From: Phenylobacterium sp.
GTDB taxonomy: Bacteria > Pseudomonadota > Alphaproteobacteria > Caulobacterales > Caulobacteraceae
Assembly: GCA_020402745.1 (NCBI GenBank)
Contig: JADBYZ010000026.1
Coordinates: 1 to 64,000, forward strand
Direction of reading: 5' to 3'
Length of the DNA: 64,000 nt
Shown here: in pieces, positions 17,528 through 29,433 of the stretch
Position numbering within the stretch: the first letter of the stretch is position 1
Layout: the number at the start of each line of letters is the position of its first letter
Program-made: the position numbers and the translations under genes
Notes under the pieces: model-generated
What the model saw: the letters and a program-made list of their open reading frames with translations, nothing else
Told to the model about the DNA's origin: nothing
Databases searched by the model: none

Positions 17528-18643
17528 ATGTTTGATCGCAGTCGCACTTTCTGCCTCGCGCTCGCCGGCGCTCTGCTGCTGGCCGTGGCGGGCGGGGAGG
17601 CTCAAGCGAAGTCCAGGATCAAGGATATCGTGGAGTTCGAAGGTGTCCGCGACAACATGTTGGTGGGTTACGGCCTGGTGGTGGGACTGAACGGCACCGG
17701 AGACTCCCTCCGAAACGCGCCCTTCACCCGCCAGAGTCTCGAAGCCATGCTGGAGCGTCTCGGAGTCAATACCCGCGAGACCAACCTCAACACAAAGAAT
17801 GTCGCCGCCGTCATGGTCACGGCCCGGCTTCCGCCCTTCACCACCGCCGGAGCGCCCATTGACGCCACCGTATCTGCGATGGGCGACGCCAAGAGCCTGC
17901 TGGGCGGTACGCTTCTCGTGACCCCACTCATGGGCGCCAACGGAGAGGCCTACGCCGTCGCTCAGGGAACCGTGCAGACAGGGTCTGTATCCGCCGGCGG
18001 CGCGTCAGGTAGCTCGATCACGAAGGGCGTGCCGACAGCAGGACGTATCGCCGGAGGCGCGATCGTCGAGCGGGAGCTCGGTTTCCAACTGGCCTCTATG
18101 CCGCAGATGCGAATGGCCTTGCGCAATCCCGACTTCACCACCGCCCGGCGGGTCGCCGAGGCTGTCAACGGCGTTTATCCGGGGTCCGCCATCGTCGAGA
18201 ACCCGACCATTATCACCATGCGGCCGCCGATCGGCGTGAACATGGTGGCCATGATCTCCCGGATCGAGAACCTGTCCATCGACACGGATGAGCCGGCCAA
18301 GGTGGTGATCGACGAGGTCGCCGGGGTGATTGTCATGGGCGAAAACGTCCGGATCTCGACCGTCGCCATCGCTCAGGGCAACCTGACCATCCGGGTCCAG
18401 GAGACGCCCGCCGTCAGCCAGCCCAACGCCTTCTCCCAGGGTCAGACCACCATAACGCCTCAATCGACTGTGGACGTCGAGGAGGAGAAGGGCCGCCAGC
18501 TGATCACCCTCAGGAGTGGGGCCTCGTTGTCGAGCCTTGTGGCTGGACTGAACACCCTGGGGGTCACACCCCGGGACATGATCTCCATTCTCCAGGCCAT
18601 CAAGACCGCCGGCGCCTTGCAAGCCGATATCGAGGTGATGTGA
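17528..18643 (+). CDS. flgI: Flagellar basal-body P-ring protein FlgI
   Basis: Periplasmic P-ring subunit that surrounds the rod in the peptidoglycan layer, 371 residues, the usual length. The signal peptide ends at about residue 27 (GEAQA), and the mature N-terminus begins SRIKDIVEFEGVRDN. Family signatures follow: MLVGYGLVVGLNGTGDS, LERLGVN and the C-terminal LVAGLNTLGVTPRDMISILQAIKTAGALQA. The ATG at 17528 has GGAAGG upstream, and the signal peptide supports it. First gene of the flgI-cheL-flbY operon; its stop overlaps the next start. Confidence 0.97.
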   Translation: MFDRSRTFCLALAGALLLAVAGGEAQAKSRIKDIVEFEGVRDNMLVGYGLVVGLNGTGDSLRNAPFTRQSLEAMLERLGVNTRETNLNTKNVAAVMVTARLPPFTTAGAPIDATVSAMGDAKSLLGGTLLVTPLMGANGEAYAVAQGTVQTGSVSAGGASGSSITKGVPTAGRIAGGAIVERELGFQLASMPQMRMALRNPDFTTARRVAEAVNGVYPGSAIVENPTIITMRPPIGVNMVAMISRIENLSIDTDEPAKVVIDEVAGVIVMGENVRISTVAIAQGNLTIRVQETPAVSQPNAFSQGQTTITPQSTVDVEEEKGRQLITLRSGASLSSLVAGLNTLGVTPRDMISILQAIKTAGALQADIEVM

Positions 18644-18942
18644 TGACTTCTGCCGTGACTCCCGGAATTGTCTCTGCGCCCATGGCCCCGCCGTCCGAAG
18701 ACGTCCAGCGCCGGCGCATCGCTCAGGCGGCCCAGGACTTCGAGAGTTCGTTCCTGTCTGTCATGATCAGCCAGATGTTCACTGGGCTTGAAGCCGATGG
18801 GCCGTTCTCTGGCGGTTCGGGCGAGGCGACCTTCCGATCCTTTCTCAGCGACGCCATGGCGCGCCAGATTACGCGCTCAGGGGGTGTCGGCCTTGCCGCT
18901 CCGGTTCAGGCGGAAATGCTCAAGCTTCAAGGTCTCACCTAG
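18643..18942 (+). CDS. cheL: Rod-binding protein, FlgJ N-terminal-like (CheL)
   Basis: 99-residue protein matching the rod-binding domain at the N-terminus of FlgJ (core AQDFESSFLSVMISQMF and FRSFLSDAMARQITRSGGVGLA). It has no muramidase domain. In Caulobacterales this short form is called CheL and probably acts as a rod-assembly chaperone or cap in the periplasm; it has no evident signal peptide. The ATG overlaps the flgI stop (TGATGA); a GTG one codon earlier is also possible. Confidence 0.88.
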   Translation: MTSAVTPGIVSAPMAPPSEDVQRRRIAQAAQDFESSFLSVMISQMFTGLEADGPFSGGSGEATFRSFLSDAMARQITRSGGVGLAAPVQAEMLKLQGLT

Positions 18943-18952
18943 GAGAACAGTA

Positions 18953-19396
18953 ATGGTCCAATCCACAGACGCCGCTGGTGAACGCATCAGCCAGATGGTC
19001 GCCTTGACGGAGCGGCTGACCGAACTAATCGCGGCGGAAGCCCTTGCGTTCGAGTCCCATCGACCACAAGACGCCGCCTCCCTGGTCGAGGAGACTTCGC
19101 GTCTGGCCAACATCTACCGGTATGAGTCGGCGCGGATTCGATCCAACCCGGATCTGATCGCATCCGCTCCAGCGGAAGAGCGGACGCGGCTGGTGCGCGC
19201 CACCGAGGCCTTTGATGCTGTTCTGGCGCGGCAGGGACGCGCCCTCGAAGCCGCCCGGACAGTAACGGAGGGACTGGTTCAGGCTATCGCCAATGAGATC
19301 GCCGCCCAGAGGTCTCCAGGCGTCGGCTATGGCCCGGATGCTGAGGCGCAGGCGTTGAACCTCGCGACCTCCATCACCCTGAACCAGAGAGCCTGA
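18953..19396 (+). CDS. flbY: FlbY-like flagellar protein (FlgN-type helical chaperone)
   Basis: 147-residue, almost entirely helical protein that resembles Caulobacter FlbY, third gene of the flgI operon. The register (ISQMVALTERLTELIAAEALAFE) resembles FlgN-type hook-associated-protein chaperones, but I cannot confirm that from sequence alone. Start ATG at 18953 has AGGAGA 6 bases upstream. The gene order flgI-cheL-flbY is the main support for the name. Confidence 0.8.
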   Translation: MVQSTDAAGERISQMVALTERLTELIAAEALAFESHRPQDAASLVEETSRLANIYRYESARIRSNPDLIASAPAEERTRLVRATEAFDAVLARQGRALEAARTVTEGLVQAIANEIAAQRSPGVGYGPDAEAQALNLATSITLNQRA

Positions 19397-19476
19397 AGCC
19401 AGCTGATCATCCCTGCAGGGCTTGCGCCGAACTCGCGCCAGGGCGCAGGGTGTCGGCCTTTCCTGGAGTCTTTCCC

Positions 19477-20727
19477 GTGCCCTGCAGATTCACCACCGCC
19501 TCTACAGCCGCCCTGACAGCCTCACTTCTTCTTATCCTCCCCGCAGCCGGGCAGGCCGCCTCTCCAAATCCACGGAAGGCGCACGAAGCGGCGGTGGTGC
19601 TCGACACCCATTTCGACACCCCCGCCAACCTCTCCCGGCCTGGCTGGAGCATATTGAACCGGCACGACACCCTTCTGGACGATAGCCAGGTCGACCTTCC
19701 TAGGATGATTGAGGGGGGTGTCGACGGCGGCTTCTTTGTCATCTTTACAGCCCAGGGCCCGCGCGGAGCGGCAGGCAACGCCGCAGCCCGGGATCACGCT
19801 CTGGTTCGGACTTCGCAGATCCGGGAAATGGTCGCGCGCCACAACCCGGAGTTCGAACTGGCGCTGGAGGCGGATGACGCCGCCAGCATCCTGGCCCGCA
19901 AGAAGCGCTTTGTCTTCATGAGCATGGAGAACGGCTCGCCCGTAGCGGGCGATCTGTCGCTGATGAAGACCTTCCACGATCTTGGCGTGCGGATGATTGG
20001 ACCGGTCCACTTCCGCAACAGCGACCTCGCAGACTCTTCCACCGATACGCCGCTCTGGGGCGGATTGTCGCCGCTGGGTCGGGCCTTCGTCGCGGAGGCT
20101 AACCGGCTTGGGATGGTGATTGACGCCAGTCATGCGAGCGACGAGGCCCTCGACCAGATGATCGCCCTTTCTGAGGCGCCCATCATCCTCTCCCATTCGG
20201 GGTGCAAGGATATCTTCGATCATCCGCGAAATGTGGACGACGCGAGGCTGAAGGCTCTGGCGACCAAGGGCGGCGTCATTCAGATCAACGCCTTCTCGGC
20301 CTATATGGTCGCGACACCCCGGATTCCGGAGCGCGAAGTCGCCCTTGCGGAGCTGGCGAAATCCCTCGGCATAGAGGGCCGCGATATGACGGAGGCCCAG
20401 AGACGGGCCTTCGCCAAAGGGCGACAGGAGATCAACAACCGTTGGCCCCTCCCCCGCGCCAACATGGACGACTTCATGAAGCACATGCTTCACGCCCTCG
20501 CCCTGCTGGGACCTGACCATGTCGGCGTATCGGGCGATTTCGACGGCGGCGGCGGCATCGAGGGTCTTGAGGACGTAACCGGCTTTCCGGAGATCACTCG
20601 CCGGCTGATCGCTGCGGGCTACAGCCAGGCCGACATCAACAAGATCTGGGGCGGCAACGCCCTTCGCGTCCTGAAGGAGGCCGAGACCGTCCGGGACCGC
20701 CTGAAGATTGGAAGGGCTGACGGATGA
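19477..20727 (+). CDS. Membrane dipeptidase, peptidase family M19
   Basis: Exported renal-dipeptidase-like metallopeptidase, about 416 residues. A signal peptide (hydrophobic run LTASLLLILPAAG, cleavage after GQA) precedes the TIM-barrel domain. Zinc ligands are visible: His45 and Asp47 (DTHFD), a Glu in SMENGSP, and His residues in DASHAS and LSHSG. Family members cleave dipeptides including those with a D-residue. I prefer GTG 19477 (CTGGAG upstream) over GTG 19450. It overlaps the next gene by 4 bases. Confidence 0.88.
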   Translation: MPCRFTTASTAALTASLLLILPAAGQAASPNPRKAHEAAVVLDTHFDTPANLSRPGWSILNRHDTLLDDSQVDLPRMIEGGVDGGFFVIFTAQGPRGAAGNAAARDHALVRTSQIREMVARHNPEFELALEADDAASILARKKRFVFMSMENGSPVAGDLSLMKTFHDLGVRMIGPVHFRNSDLADSSTDTPLWGGLSPLGRAFVAEANRLGMVIDASHASDEALDQMIALSEAPIILSHSGCKDIFDHPRNVDDARLKALATKGGVIQINAFSAYMVATPRIPEREVALAELAKSLGIEGRDMTEAQRRAFAKGRQEINNRWPLPRANMDDFMKHMLHALALLGPDHVGVSGDFDGGGGIEGLEDVTGFPEITRRLIAAGYSQADINKIWGGNALRVLKEAETVRDRLKIGRADG

Positions 20728-21527
20728 CCTACGAACACCTGGACGTTCGCATCGAGGACCAGGTCGCCTGGGCGACGATGAACCGACCCGACCGGCTGAA
20801 CGCGCTTAATCCCCGCCTCGTCGAGGAACTGAGGGACTTCTTCACCGGTCTCTACTGGCGCCGGGACGTGCGCGTCGTGATCCTGCGCGGGGCCGGACGG
20901 GCCTTCTGCGCCGGCCTGGACCTGAAGGAGCGCAGCGGCGACAACGCCGACCGGTCCGTGGGTGCAGGCCTGACCGGACAGAGGCGGATCAGCGAGATCG
21001 TCATCGCCATGCGCCGGTGCCCCCAGCCCATCATCGCCTGCATCGACGGCGCAGCGAGCGGCGGCGGCTTCGCCCTGGCCCTGGCCTCGGACGTGCGGAT
21101 CGCCACCCCGACCCTGAAGATGAACGCCGCCTTCATCCGCATCGGTCTGTCGGCCTGCGACATCGGGGTCAGCTACTTCCTGCCGCGGATGGTCGGCAGC
21201 TCGGTGGCGGCCGAGTACATGCTGACCGGCCGCTTCATGGGCGCCAAGCGCGCCTACCAGCTGGGCCTGGTCAGCCGGATCGTCGAGCCCGACGCCCTGG
21301 AGGCCGAGGCCCGGGACTTCGCCGCCGACATGCTGCACGCCACGCCCCTGGGCCTGCGCCTGACCAAGGAGGCGCTGAACCACGCTATCGACGCCCAGGG
21401 CTTGGAGGCGGCCATCGCCATGGAGGACCGGAACCAGATCCTCTGCGCCCAGGACGGCGATTTCGGTGAGGGCGTGAGGGCCTTCCTGGAAAAGCGCAAG
21501 CCGGTCTACGCCGCCCGCGAGAGCTGA
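20724..21527 (+). CDS. Enoyl-CoA hydratase/isomerase (crotonase) family
   Basis: Crotonase-fold protein of 267 residues, probably in fatty-acid or related acyl-CoA metabolism. The oxyanion-hole motifs are GAGRAFCAGLDLKE and CIDGAASGGGFALALASDVRIA. The active-site region around residues 130-150 (IRIGLSACDIGVSYFLPR) has Cys/Asp where classic hydratases have a Glu, so the exact reaction is uncertain. Its ATG overlaps the dipeptidase stop codon. Confidence 0.87.
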   Translation: MTYEHLDVRIEDQVAWATMNRPDRLNALNPRLVEELRDFFTGLYWRRDVRVVILRGAGRAFCAGLDLKERSGDNADRSVGAGLTGQRRISEIVIAMRRCPQPIIACIDGAASGGGFALALASDVRIATPTLKMNAAFIRIGLSACDIGVSYFLPRMVGSSVAAEYMLTGRFMGAKRAYQLGLVSRIVEPDALEAEARDFAADMLHATPLGLRLTKEALNHAIDAQGLEAAIAMEDRNQILCAQDGDFGEGVRAFLEKRKPVYAARES

Positions 21528-21564
21528 TCCACAGGGTCCGGCGAGCGACGGCTCCAGGCCGCTT

Positions 21565-21579
21565 GTTCGCCTCATGTTC
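21565..21579. promoter_or_regulatory. LexA SOS box upstream of uvrA
   Basis: GTTC-GCCTCAT-GTTC fits the alphaproteobacterial LexA operator GTTC-N7-GTTC exactly. It lies 69 bases before the uvrA start codon in a 120-base intergenic gap, where it would overlap the promoter. uvrA is a standard SOS gene, so function and site agree. Confidence 0.8.
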
Positions 21580-21647
21580 CGGTGTTATCCGGGGCTCTCT
21601 GCAAGGGGGAGTCCGCAGGCCCGCTCCCGGGCCGCGACGAGCGCGCC

Positions 21648-24545
<2,898 letters not shown>

Positions 24546-24578
24546 ACACCCGGAACGACGCTCCCAGGGAGGAAATCC

Positions 24579-25190
24579 ATGAAGCTCTATGGCGCGCCGA
24601 ACCCGGCCCCCAACCCGCGCCGGGTGCGCATCTTCCTCGCGGAGAAGGGCGTGGACCTGCCCGAGACGCGCATCGACATGATGAAGCGCGAGCACAAGTC
24701 CGAGGAATTCCGGGCCCGCAACCCCCTGGGCCAGATCCCCACCCTGGAGCTGGATGACGGGACCTGCATCTCCGAGACGGTGTCCATCTGCCGCTATCTC
24801 GAGGAGATCCATCCCGAGCCGCCCATGTTCGGCAGGACGGCCGTGGAGAAGGCGCTGGTGGACCAGTGGATCCGCCGGGTCGAGTTCGTCGCTATGATGC
24901 CGGTGGGCAATTTCTGGCGTCATGCCCATCCCCGCACGGCGGCCCTCCTGACCCAGTACAAGGACTTCGGGGAGTCGAACCGGGAGACCTTTGCCGGCGC
25001 CCAGCGGTTCTTTGACCGCTCGCTGCAGGGACGGGAGTTCCTGGCCCTCGACACCCTGACCATGGCCGACATCTGCCTGCAGACCACGGTGGATTTCGCA
25101 GACTGGATCGGCCTGCCCTGCGACCCTGAGTTAAGGGCCCTCGCCGCCTGGCGGGAGAGGCTGGCCGCCCGCCCCAGCGCTGAGGCCTGA
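24579..25190 (+). CDS. Glutathione S-transferase family protein
   Basis: 203-residue soluble GST. The N-terminal thioredoxin-like domain begins MKLYGAPNPAPNPRRVRIFL, with the glutathione-contact motif IPTLELDDGTCISETVSICRYLE at about residues 50-72; the helical C-terminal domain follows. The substrate is unknown. A strong GGGAGGAAA ribosome site supports ATG 24579. It is 33 bases after uvrA and may be read through from it; its 3' end converges with the next gene. Confidence 0.88.
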   Translation: MKLYGAPNPAPNPRRVRIFLAEKGVDLPETRIDMMKREHKSEEFRARNPLGQIPTLELDDGTCISETVSICRYLEEIHPEPPMFGRTAVEKALVDQWIRRVEFVAMMPVGNFWRHAHPRTAALLTQYKDFGESNRETFAGAQRFFDRSLQGREFLALDTLTMADICLQTTVDFADWIGLPCDPELRALAAWRERLAARPSAEA

Positions 25191-25192
25191 GG

Positions 25193-26092
25193 TCAGAATT
25201 CGGCGCGGCGCTGCCGGATCTCCCGGTAGATCACCGCCGCCGGGGCGGACATGACGGCATGGAAGACTGCGCTCATGAAGGCCCCGAAGAGCATCATCAG
25301 CACCCGACCTGGTGAGAAAAAGGTCTCAAGGGAGTCCATTTCTGGGTCGATCATCCGACCGACAGACTGCAGATCACCTCCCGAGACAAGGGCCCCGAGG
25401 GCCACAACCAGAACCTGCGACAGGAGGTAGAAGACTGCGACAGCGATGACCGCGAGGACATAGGCCCCGAGGATCGGCCAGACGAGACCACGCGTCATGG
25501 CCCAGGAATCAAACACTGCGATCCGGCCTTCGGAGAACGTGATCACTGGGCCCAGGGACATGCGGACGGCGATATAGACCAGCCCCGCCATCAGCGCGCA
25601 GCTCGTCAGGATGCCGACAAAGGGGCCCGCCCCCGCGGTGGCCGCAACGCCGGCGATGGTTCCTCCGACAAGGACAGCGGCGACCACGGCGACGAGAAGG
25701 AGCAGAGTATAGGCCAGGGCCAGGACGATAAGTCTCGCTTCCTCGGCGCCGAACTGGACCGGATGCACCCGAGAGTCCTCAGGATCCAGGACCAGCCGAA
25801 ACACTGCGGCCGCAATCATGGCCAGGACCACCAGGCCTGCGGGAAGCAGGATGGCGTAAACGGGTGCGAGCGCCGCCATGCTTTCCATGGCCACATCGGG
25901 GTCCGGGGAGGGATTTCGAGAGACCTCTTCAAGGGCTGCCATCTGCGTGTTCAGCCCCAGACCGAAAAGGGCCAGAGGCATCAGCAGATTCACCACCAGG
26001 AAAAAACCCGTCCAGATCAGCAGGGTCTTGGGCTTCTCCCAAGTCAACCTGAAGCCTTCGAAAGCCGCATCGGTTGCAGAAAACACAGTCAT
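25193..26092 (-). CDS. Hypothetical polytopic membrane protein
   Basis: 299-residue integral membrane protein with about six hydrophobic segments, at about residues 20-45, 75-100, 120-145, 150-185, 205-235 and 260-285. It is arranged like the DUF975/glycerophosphoryl-diesterase membrane-domain family (FEGFRLTWEKPKTLLIWTGFF at the N-terminus), but I cannot assign a named function. Start ATG 26092 with CAGGTG upstream; a GTG three codons earlier is an alternative. Confidence 0.7.
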   Translation of the reverse strand: MTVFSATDAAFEGFRLTWEKPKTLLIWTGFFLVVNLLMPLALFGLGLNTQMAALEEVSRNPSPDPDVAMESMAALAPVYAILLPAGLVVLAMIAAAVFRLVLDPEDSRVHPVQFGAEEARLIVLALAYTLLLLVAVVAAVLVGGTIAGVAATAGAGPFVGILTSCALMAGLVYIAVRMSLGPVITFSEGRIAVFDSWAMTRGLVWPILGAYVLAVIAVAVFYLLSQVLVVALGALVSGGDLQSVGRMIDPEMDSLETFFSPGRVLMMLFGAFMSAVFHAVMSAPAAVIYREIRQRRAEF

Positions 26093-26229
26093 GTCGCGCA
26101 CCTGAACCGTGACCCAAGGGTCCTGAATCGGTCCTTCCCCGTCCTCATTTGGCTACCGCCCCGGCGCCAGCGCAAGCCCGGCGGAGGTTCGGCTCGCGAT
26201 CCGCAGAGATCGTTGCTAGTTAGCCACGC

Positions 26230-27657
26230 ATGTCACATGCTCCCATTCACGTCATTGGCGGCGGGCTCGCCGGTTCAGAGGCCGCCTGGCAGATCGCCGG
26301 GGCCGGGGTTCCGGTCATCCTGCACGAGATGCGGCCCATTAGGGGCACGGACGCCCATCATACGGATGGGCTTGCAGAGCTCGTCTGTTCGAACTCCTTC
26401 CGGTCCGACGACTGGACGTCGAACGCTGTGGGCCTGCTCCACGCCGAGATGCGGGCCCTGGACTCACTCATCATGTCCTGCGGGGACGCCCATCAGGTGC
26501 CCGCAGGCGGCGCCCTGGCGGTGGACCGCGACGGCTTCTCAGCGGCGGTGACAGCTCGCCTCTCGGCGCACCCCCTCGTGACGATCGCGCGGGGCGAGGT
26601 TGCGGGCCTGCCGCCGTCGGACTGGGACAGCGTGATCATCGCTACCGGCCCCCTCACCTCCCCCGCCCTGGCCCAGGCCATCCAGGAGCTGACCGGCGAG
26701 GGGGAACTGTCCTTCTTCGACGCCATCGCTCCGATCGCCACCCTGGAGTCCATCGACATGGACACCGCCTGGCGGCAGTCCCGCTACGACAAGGCGGGGC
26801 CCGGGGGCGACACCCAGGCCTACATCAACTGCCCGATGGACCGGGACCAGTATGAGGCCTTCATCGACGCCCTGCTGGCCGGCCCGAAGTCGGAATTCCG
26901 GGAGTGGGAGAACGTCCCCTACTTCGATGGCTGCCTGCCCATCGAGGTGATGGCGGAAAGAGGCCGCGAGACCCTTCGCCACGGCCCGATGAAGCCTGTG
27001 GGCCTGACCAACGCCCATCGGCCCGACGAGAAGCCCTGGGCCGTGGTGCAGCTGCGCCAGGACAACGCCTTGGGCACGCTCTGGAACATGGTGGGCTTCC
27101 AGACCAAGCTGAAACACGGCGCCCAGACCGAGATCTTCCGGATGATCCCGGGCCTGGAAAAGGCCGTCTTCGCCCGCCTGGGCGGCCTGCACCGTAACAC
27201 CTTCCTCAATAGCCCGCGTCTGCTGGACCGCAGCCTGAGGCTGAAGGTCCAGCCCCGCCTCCGCTTCGCCGGACAGGTCACCGGGGTCGAGGGCTATGTG
27301 GAAAGCGCGGCCATGGGGCTCCTGGCCGGACGGCTGGCCGCGGCCGAGCGGCTGGGGCGCCCGCTTGAGGCGCCGCCCGCCACCACCGCCCTGGGCTCCC
27401 TGGTCAACCACATCACAGGCGGCCACCTCGATGGCGGCAAGGGCTCCTTCCAGCCCATGAACATCAACTACGGCCTGATGCCGCCGGTGGAGGCGCCGAA
27501 GCGGGATGCCGAGGGCCGGAGGCTGGGCGCCAAGGTGCGAAGCCGGGGCCGCAAGCTGGCCATGGGCGAGCGGGCCCTGGAGGACCTGGCGACCTGGGCC
27601 TCAGACGCGCCCGGCCAGCACCGCCCGCATCAGGCGAAGGCGGTCGCCGAGGGGTGA
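26230..27657 (+). CDS. trmFO: Methylenetetrahydrofolate--tRNA-(uracil-5-)-methyltransferase TrmFO
   Basis: Folate/FAD-dependent enzyme that makes m5U54 in the T-loop of tRNA. The 475-residue protein starts with the FAD motif [15 protein letters not shown]; catalytic Cys53 lies in [11 protein letters not shown] and Cys235 in [14 protein letters not shown]. The C-terminal FAD signature [20 protein letters not shown] and [11 protein letters not shown] are intact. The last 57 bases overlap the 3' end of the opposite-strand phytoene-synthase-like gene. Confidence 0.96.
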   Translation: MSHAPIHVIGGGLAGSEAAWQIAGAGVPVILHEMRPIRGTDAHHTDGLAELVCSNSFRSDDWTSNAVGLLHAEMRALDSLIMSCGDAHQVPAGGALAVDRDGFSAAVTARLSAHPLVTIARGEVAGLPPSDWDSVIIATGPLTSPALAQAIQELTGEGELSFFDAIAPIATLESIDMDTAWRQSRYDKAGPGGDTQAYINCPMDRDQYEAFIDALLAGPKSEFREWENVPYFDGCLPIEVMAERGRETLRHGPMKPVGLTNAHRPDEKPWAVVQLRQDNALGTLWNMVGFQTKLKHGAQTEIFRMIPGLEKAVFARLGGLHRNTFLNSPRLLDRSLRLKVQPRLRFAGQVTGVEGYVESAAMGLLAGRLAAAERLGRPLEAPPATTALGSLVNHITGGHLDGGKGSFQPMNINYGLMPPVEAPKRDAEGRRLGAKVRSRGRKLAMGERALEDLATWASDAPGQHRPHQAKAVAEG

Positions 27658-28314
27658 GGCCCGGCGTCCCTTGGCCCGGGCGCGGGCCAGGGCGGCGTGG
27701 GCGATGCCGGGAAAGGCCGCGGCGGTCACCCCGCGCGCCTTCCTGAGGCGGACATCAAGGGCCTCCTGCGCCGCCTCGACCGAAAGACCCGCTGTCAGGA
27801 TCAGCCGCCCGATAGACCAGGCGGCCCCCCCCGCCGCAGCGGCCTGCGGGTCGCATCCGGGGTCCAGGACTGCGGCGGACAGCCGGGCGCAGGTCCCGCC
27901 CGTACCCTCGGCCCACTCCAGGGCCTCTTCCAAAGTCATGGGGCGGGAATCCAGCTCCCGGAAGCGGGCGTCGATGAGCGTCTCCAGGAGGGTGAGATCC
28001 AGGCTGTATTCGCCCACCGTCGCGCTGAGGGCCAGGGCCACGGGATGTCGCCGGACCGGGACACCGGAGCGAATCTCCTCCAGCGCCTCCCGCCACCAGG
28101 CCAGCCGCATCTCGGCGACAATGGGGGTGGAGGCGGCGCGGGGCGCACGTCCCAACTCGTTATCAAAGGCATAGATGGCGACAAGGGCCCGCCGGGCGGT
28201 TTCGCCGGCGGCGAACCGGCTGGACAGCCACCTGTCCGGGTCCCCACGCGAGAGGGCCCCCTCGAGGTCTCCGTCAGGATCAGGATCGGACGTCTGGAAG
28301 GGCTCTGGGGTCAA
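27601..28314 (-). CDS. Squalene/phytoene synthase-like protein (NDUFAF6-type)
   Basis: 237-residue all-helical protein of the squalene/phytoene synthase superfamily. Recognisable parts are [27 protein letters not shown] and [14 protein letters not shown], the latter where true synthases have the first Asp-rich motif. The second Asp-rich motif is absent, so prenyl synthase activity is doubtful. The closest concept is the NDUFAF6 (C8orf38) group, complex I assembly factors. A TTG at 28314 with GAGGA upstream is the best start. It shares 57 bases with the trmFO 3' end. Confidence 0.8.
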   Translation of the reverse strand: MTPEPFQTSDPDPDGDLEGALSRGDPDRWLSSRFAAGETARRALVAIYAFDNELGRAPRAASTPIVAEMRLAWWREALEEIRSGVPVRRHPVALALSATVGEYSLDLTLLETLIDARFRELDSRPMTLEEALEWAEGTGGTCARLSAAVLDPGCDPQAAAAGGAAWSIGRLILTAGLSVEAAQEALDVRLRKARGVTAAAFPGIAHAALARARAKGRRASPLGDRLRLMRAVLAGRV

Positions 28315-28332
28315 TGCGTCCTCACATGGAAA

Positions 28333-28357
28333 CGGGCCCGCAGGCGCTGCGGGCCCG
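28333..28357 (-). terminator. Hairpin terminator after the PuuD-like gene
   Basis: Perfect 11-base-pair GC-rich stem (CGGGCCCGCAG / CTGCGGGCCCG) with a 3-base loop. On the minus strand it is followed by TTTCC. It lies 25 bases beyond the stop codon of the urate-hydroxylase-like gene. The T-run is short, so termination may be partial. Confidence 0.55.
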
Positions 28358-28381
28358 TCCGTCCGGCCGCGATCCTGGGGA

Positions 28382-28993
28382 TCAGTTGAAGATGGTCTGG
28401 TTCATGCCCATCGTGGCGAGCATGGGGATGGAAAGGAAGGTGTTGAGGCGCGAGAACAGCATAGCCGTCTTCGCCGCCTTGGCCTTGGCGTCGGCGTCGC
28501 CGTCCACAATGCCCAGGGCGATCTTCTGGTTCGGCCAGATGAAGACCCAGACATTGAAGAACATGACCGTGGCGAGCCACATGCCCAGGCCAATGAAGCT
28601 GTGCTGCGGATTACCGCTGGTCAGGCCAAGGGCGAAGGCGTCGAAGAGGTAGCCGCGGCTGTAGGCGAGCAGCACGCCCGTCACCCAGGTGAACAGCGCC
28701 GCCCAGCGGAACCAGAACAAGGCCTCAGGAGCGATATACTTGGAGACTGCCGGCTTTAGTTCAGCCGGAATTTCAGGCATCTTGCGAAGCTGAACAAAAT
28801 TGAAGTAGTACAGCAAGCCGATCCACATGATGCCAAGCAGCAGATGCAAGAAACGCAGGACGGCCTGCGTGAAAGTGGCGTCAATTGCGCCGGCGTGCTG
28901 CAGATATCCGCCCACCACCACAAGCGTGATGATCGAGCTCAGGATCACCGTATTGCGGAGATTTGACAGGAGTCCCGAGACAAGATTCGACAT
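28382..28993 (-). CDS. PuuD-like membrane protein (urate oxidase N-terminal domain)
   Basis: 203-residue inner-membrane protein with about five helices (residues 14-30, 43-65, 92-112, 135-155 and a last amphipathic segment). The segments FLHLLLGIMWIGLLYYFNFVQ and GMWLATVMFFNVWVFIWPNQ match the N-terminal membrane domain of PuuD urate hydroxylase. The C-terminal cytochrome c domain of full-length PuuD is missing, so urate activity is unproven. No other purine genes are nearby. The gene ends before a strong hairpin. Confidence 0.78.
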   Translation of the reverse strand: MSNLVSGLLSNLRNTVILSSIITLVVVGGYLQHAGAIDATFTQAVLRFLHLLLGIMWIGLLYYFNFVQLRKMPEIPAELKPAVSKYIAPEALFWFRWAALFTWVTGVLLAYSRGYLFDAFALGLTSGNPQHSFIGLGMWLATVMFFNVWVFIWPNQKIALGIVDGDADAKAKAAKTAMLFSRLNTFLSIPMLATMGMNQTIFN

Positions 28994-29073
28994 GTTTAGC
29001 CCTCTGAGTGTCTTCCCTTGGAACTTCTCTTAAGGGCATTCGGGGGCGTCGGGAAGCGCCGGATTGATCAGGA

Positions 29074-29433
29074 TCAGACAGCGATCAGGGCTGCGGCCAG
29101 CCTCCGCCCTTCAAAGGTGAGCAGATTGTAGAGCCGGGCGGCCGAAGGCGTATCAAGGTACTCAAGCCCGACGCCAGCCCGAAGGAAGGCTTCGCGAACC
29201 TCACGAGGCGGAAGCCCGTTGAACGGCCCCATCCCGAGGACAAGCATTTCGCAGGCGCCGGGACCAGCCTCAAGAACCGCCGACAGGCTATCCACCGTCA
29301 GTCCGCCTGCGCTGGTCACGCTCCAGTCCCGAGTGACGTCCTCCAGGATGAGGACGGACCCCGAACGCCAGGCGCCCGACAGCCGAAAGCCGCCGCCGCC
29401 ATAGGCGTCCACCTGCGGGGCCGAACGGGTCAT
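29074..29433 (-). CDS. Mth938-like domain protein (NDUFAF3 homologue)
   Basis: 119-residue single-domain protein of the Mth938 family. The characteristic core is visible: GGFRLSGAWRSGSVLIL, MLVLGMGPFNGLPP and VGLEYLDTPSAARLYNLL. The mitochondrial relative is NDUFAF3, a complex I assembly factor. Its ATG overlaps the secF stop codon by 4 bases, so it belongs to the yajC-secD-secF operon. A link between membrane insertion and complex I assembly is inferred, not shown. Confidence 0.87.
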   Translation of the reverse strand: MTRSAPQVDAYGGGGFRLSGAWRSGSVLILEDVTRDWSVTSAGGLTVDSLSAVLEAGPGACEMLVLGMGPFNGLPPREVREAFLRAGVGLEYLDTPSAARLYNLLTFEGRRLAAALIAV

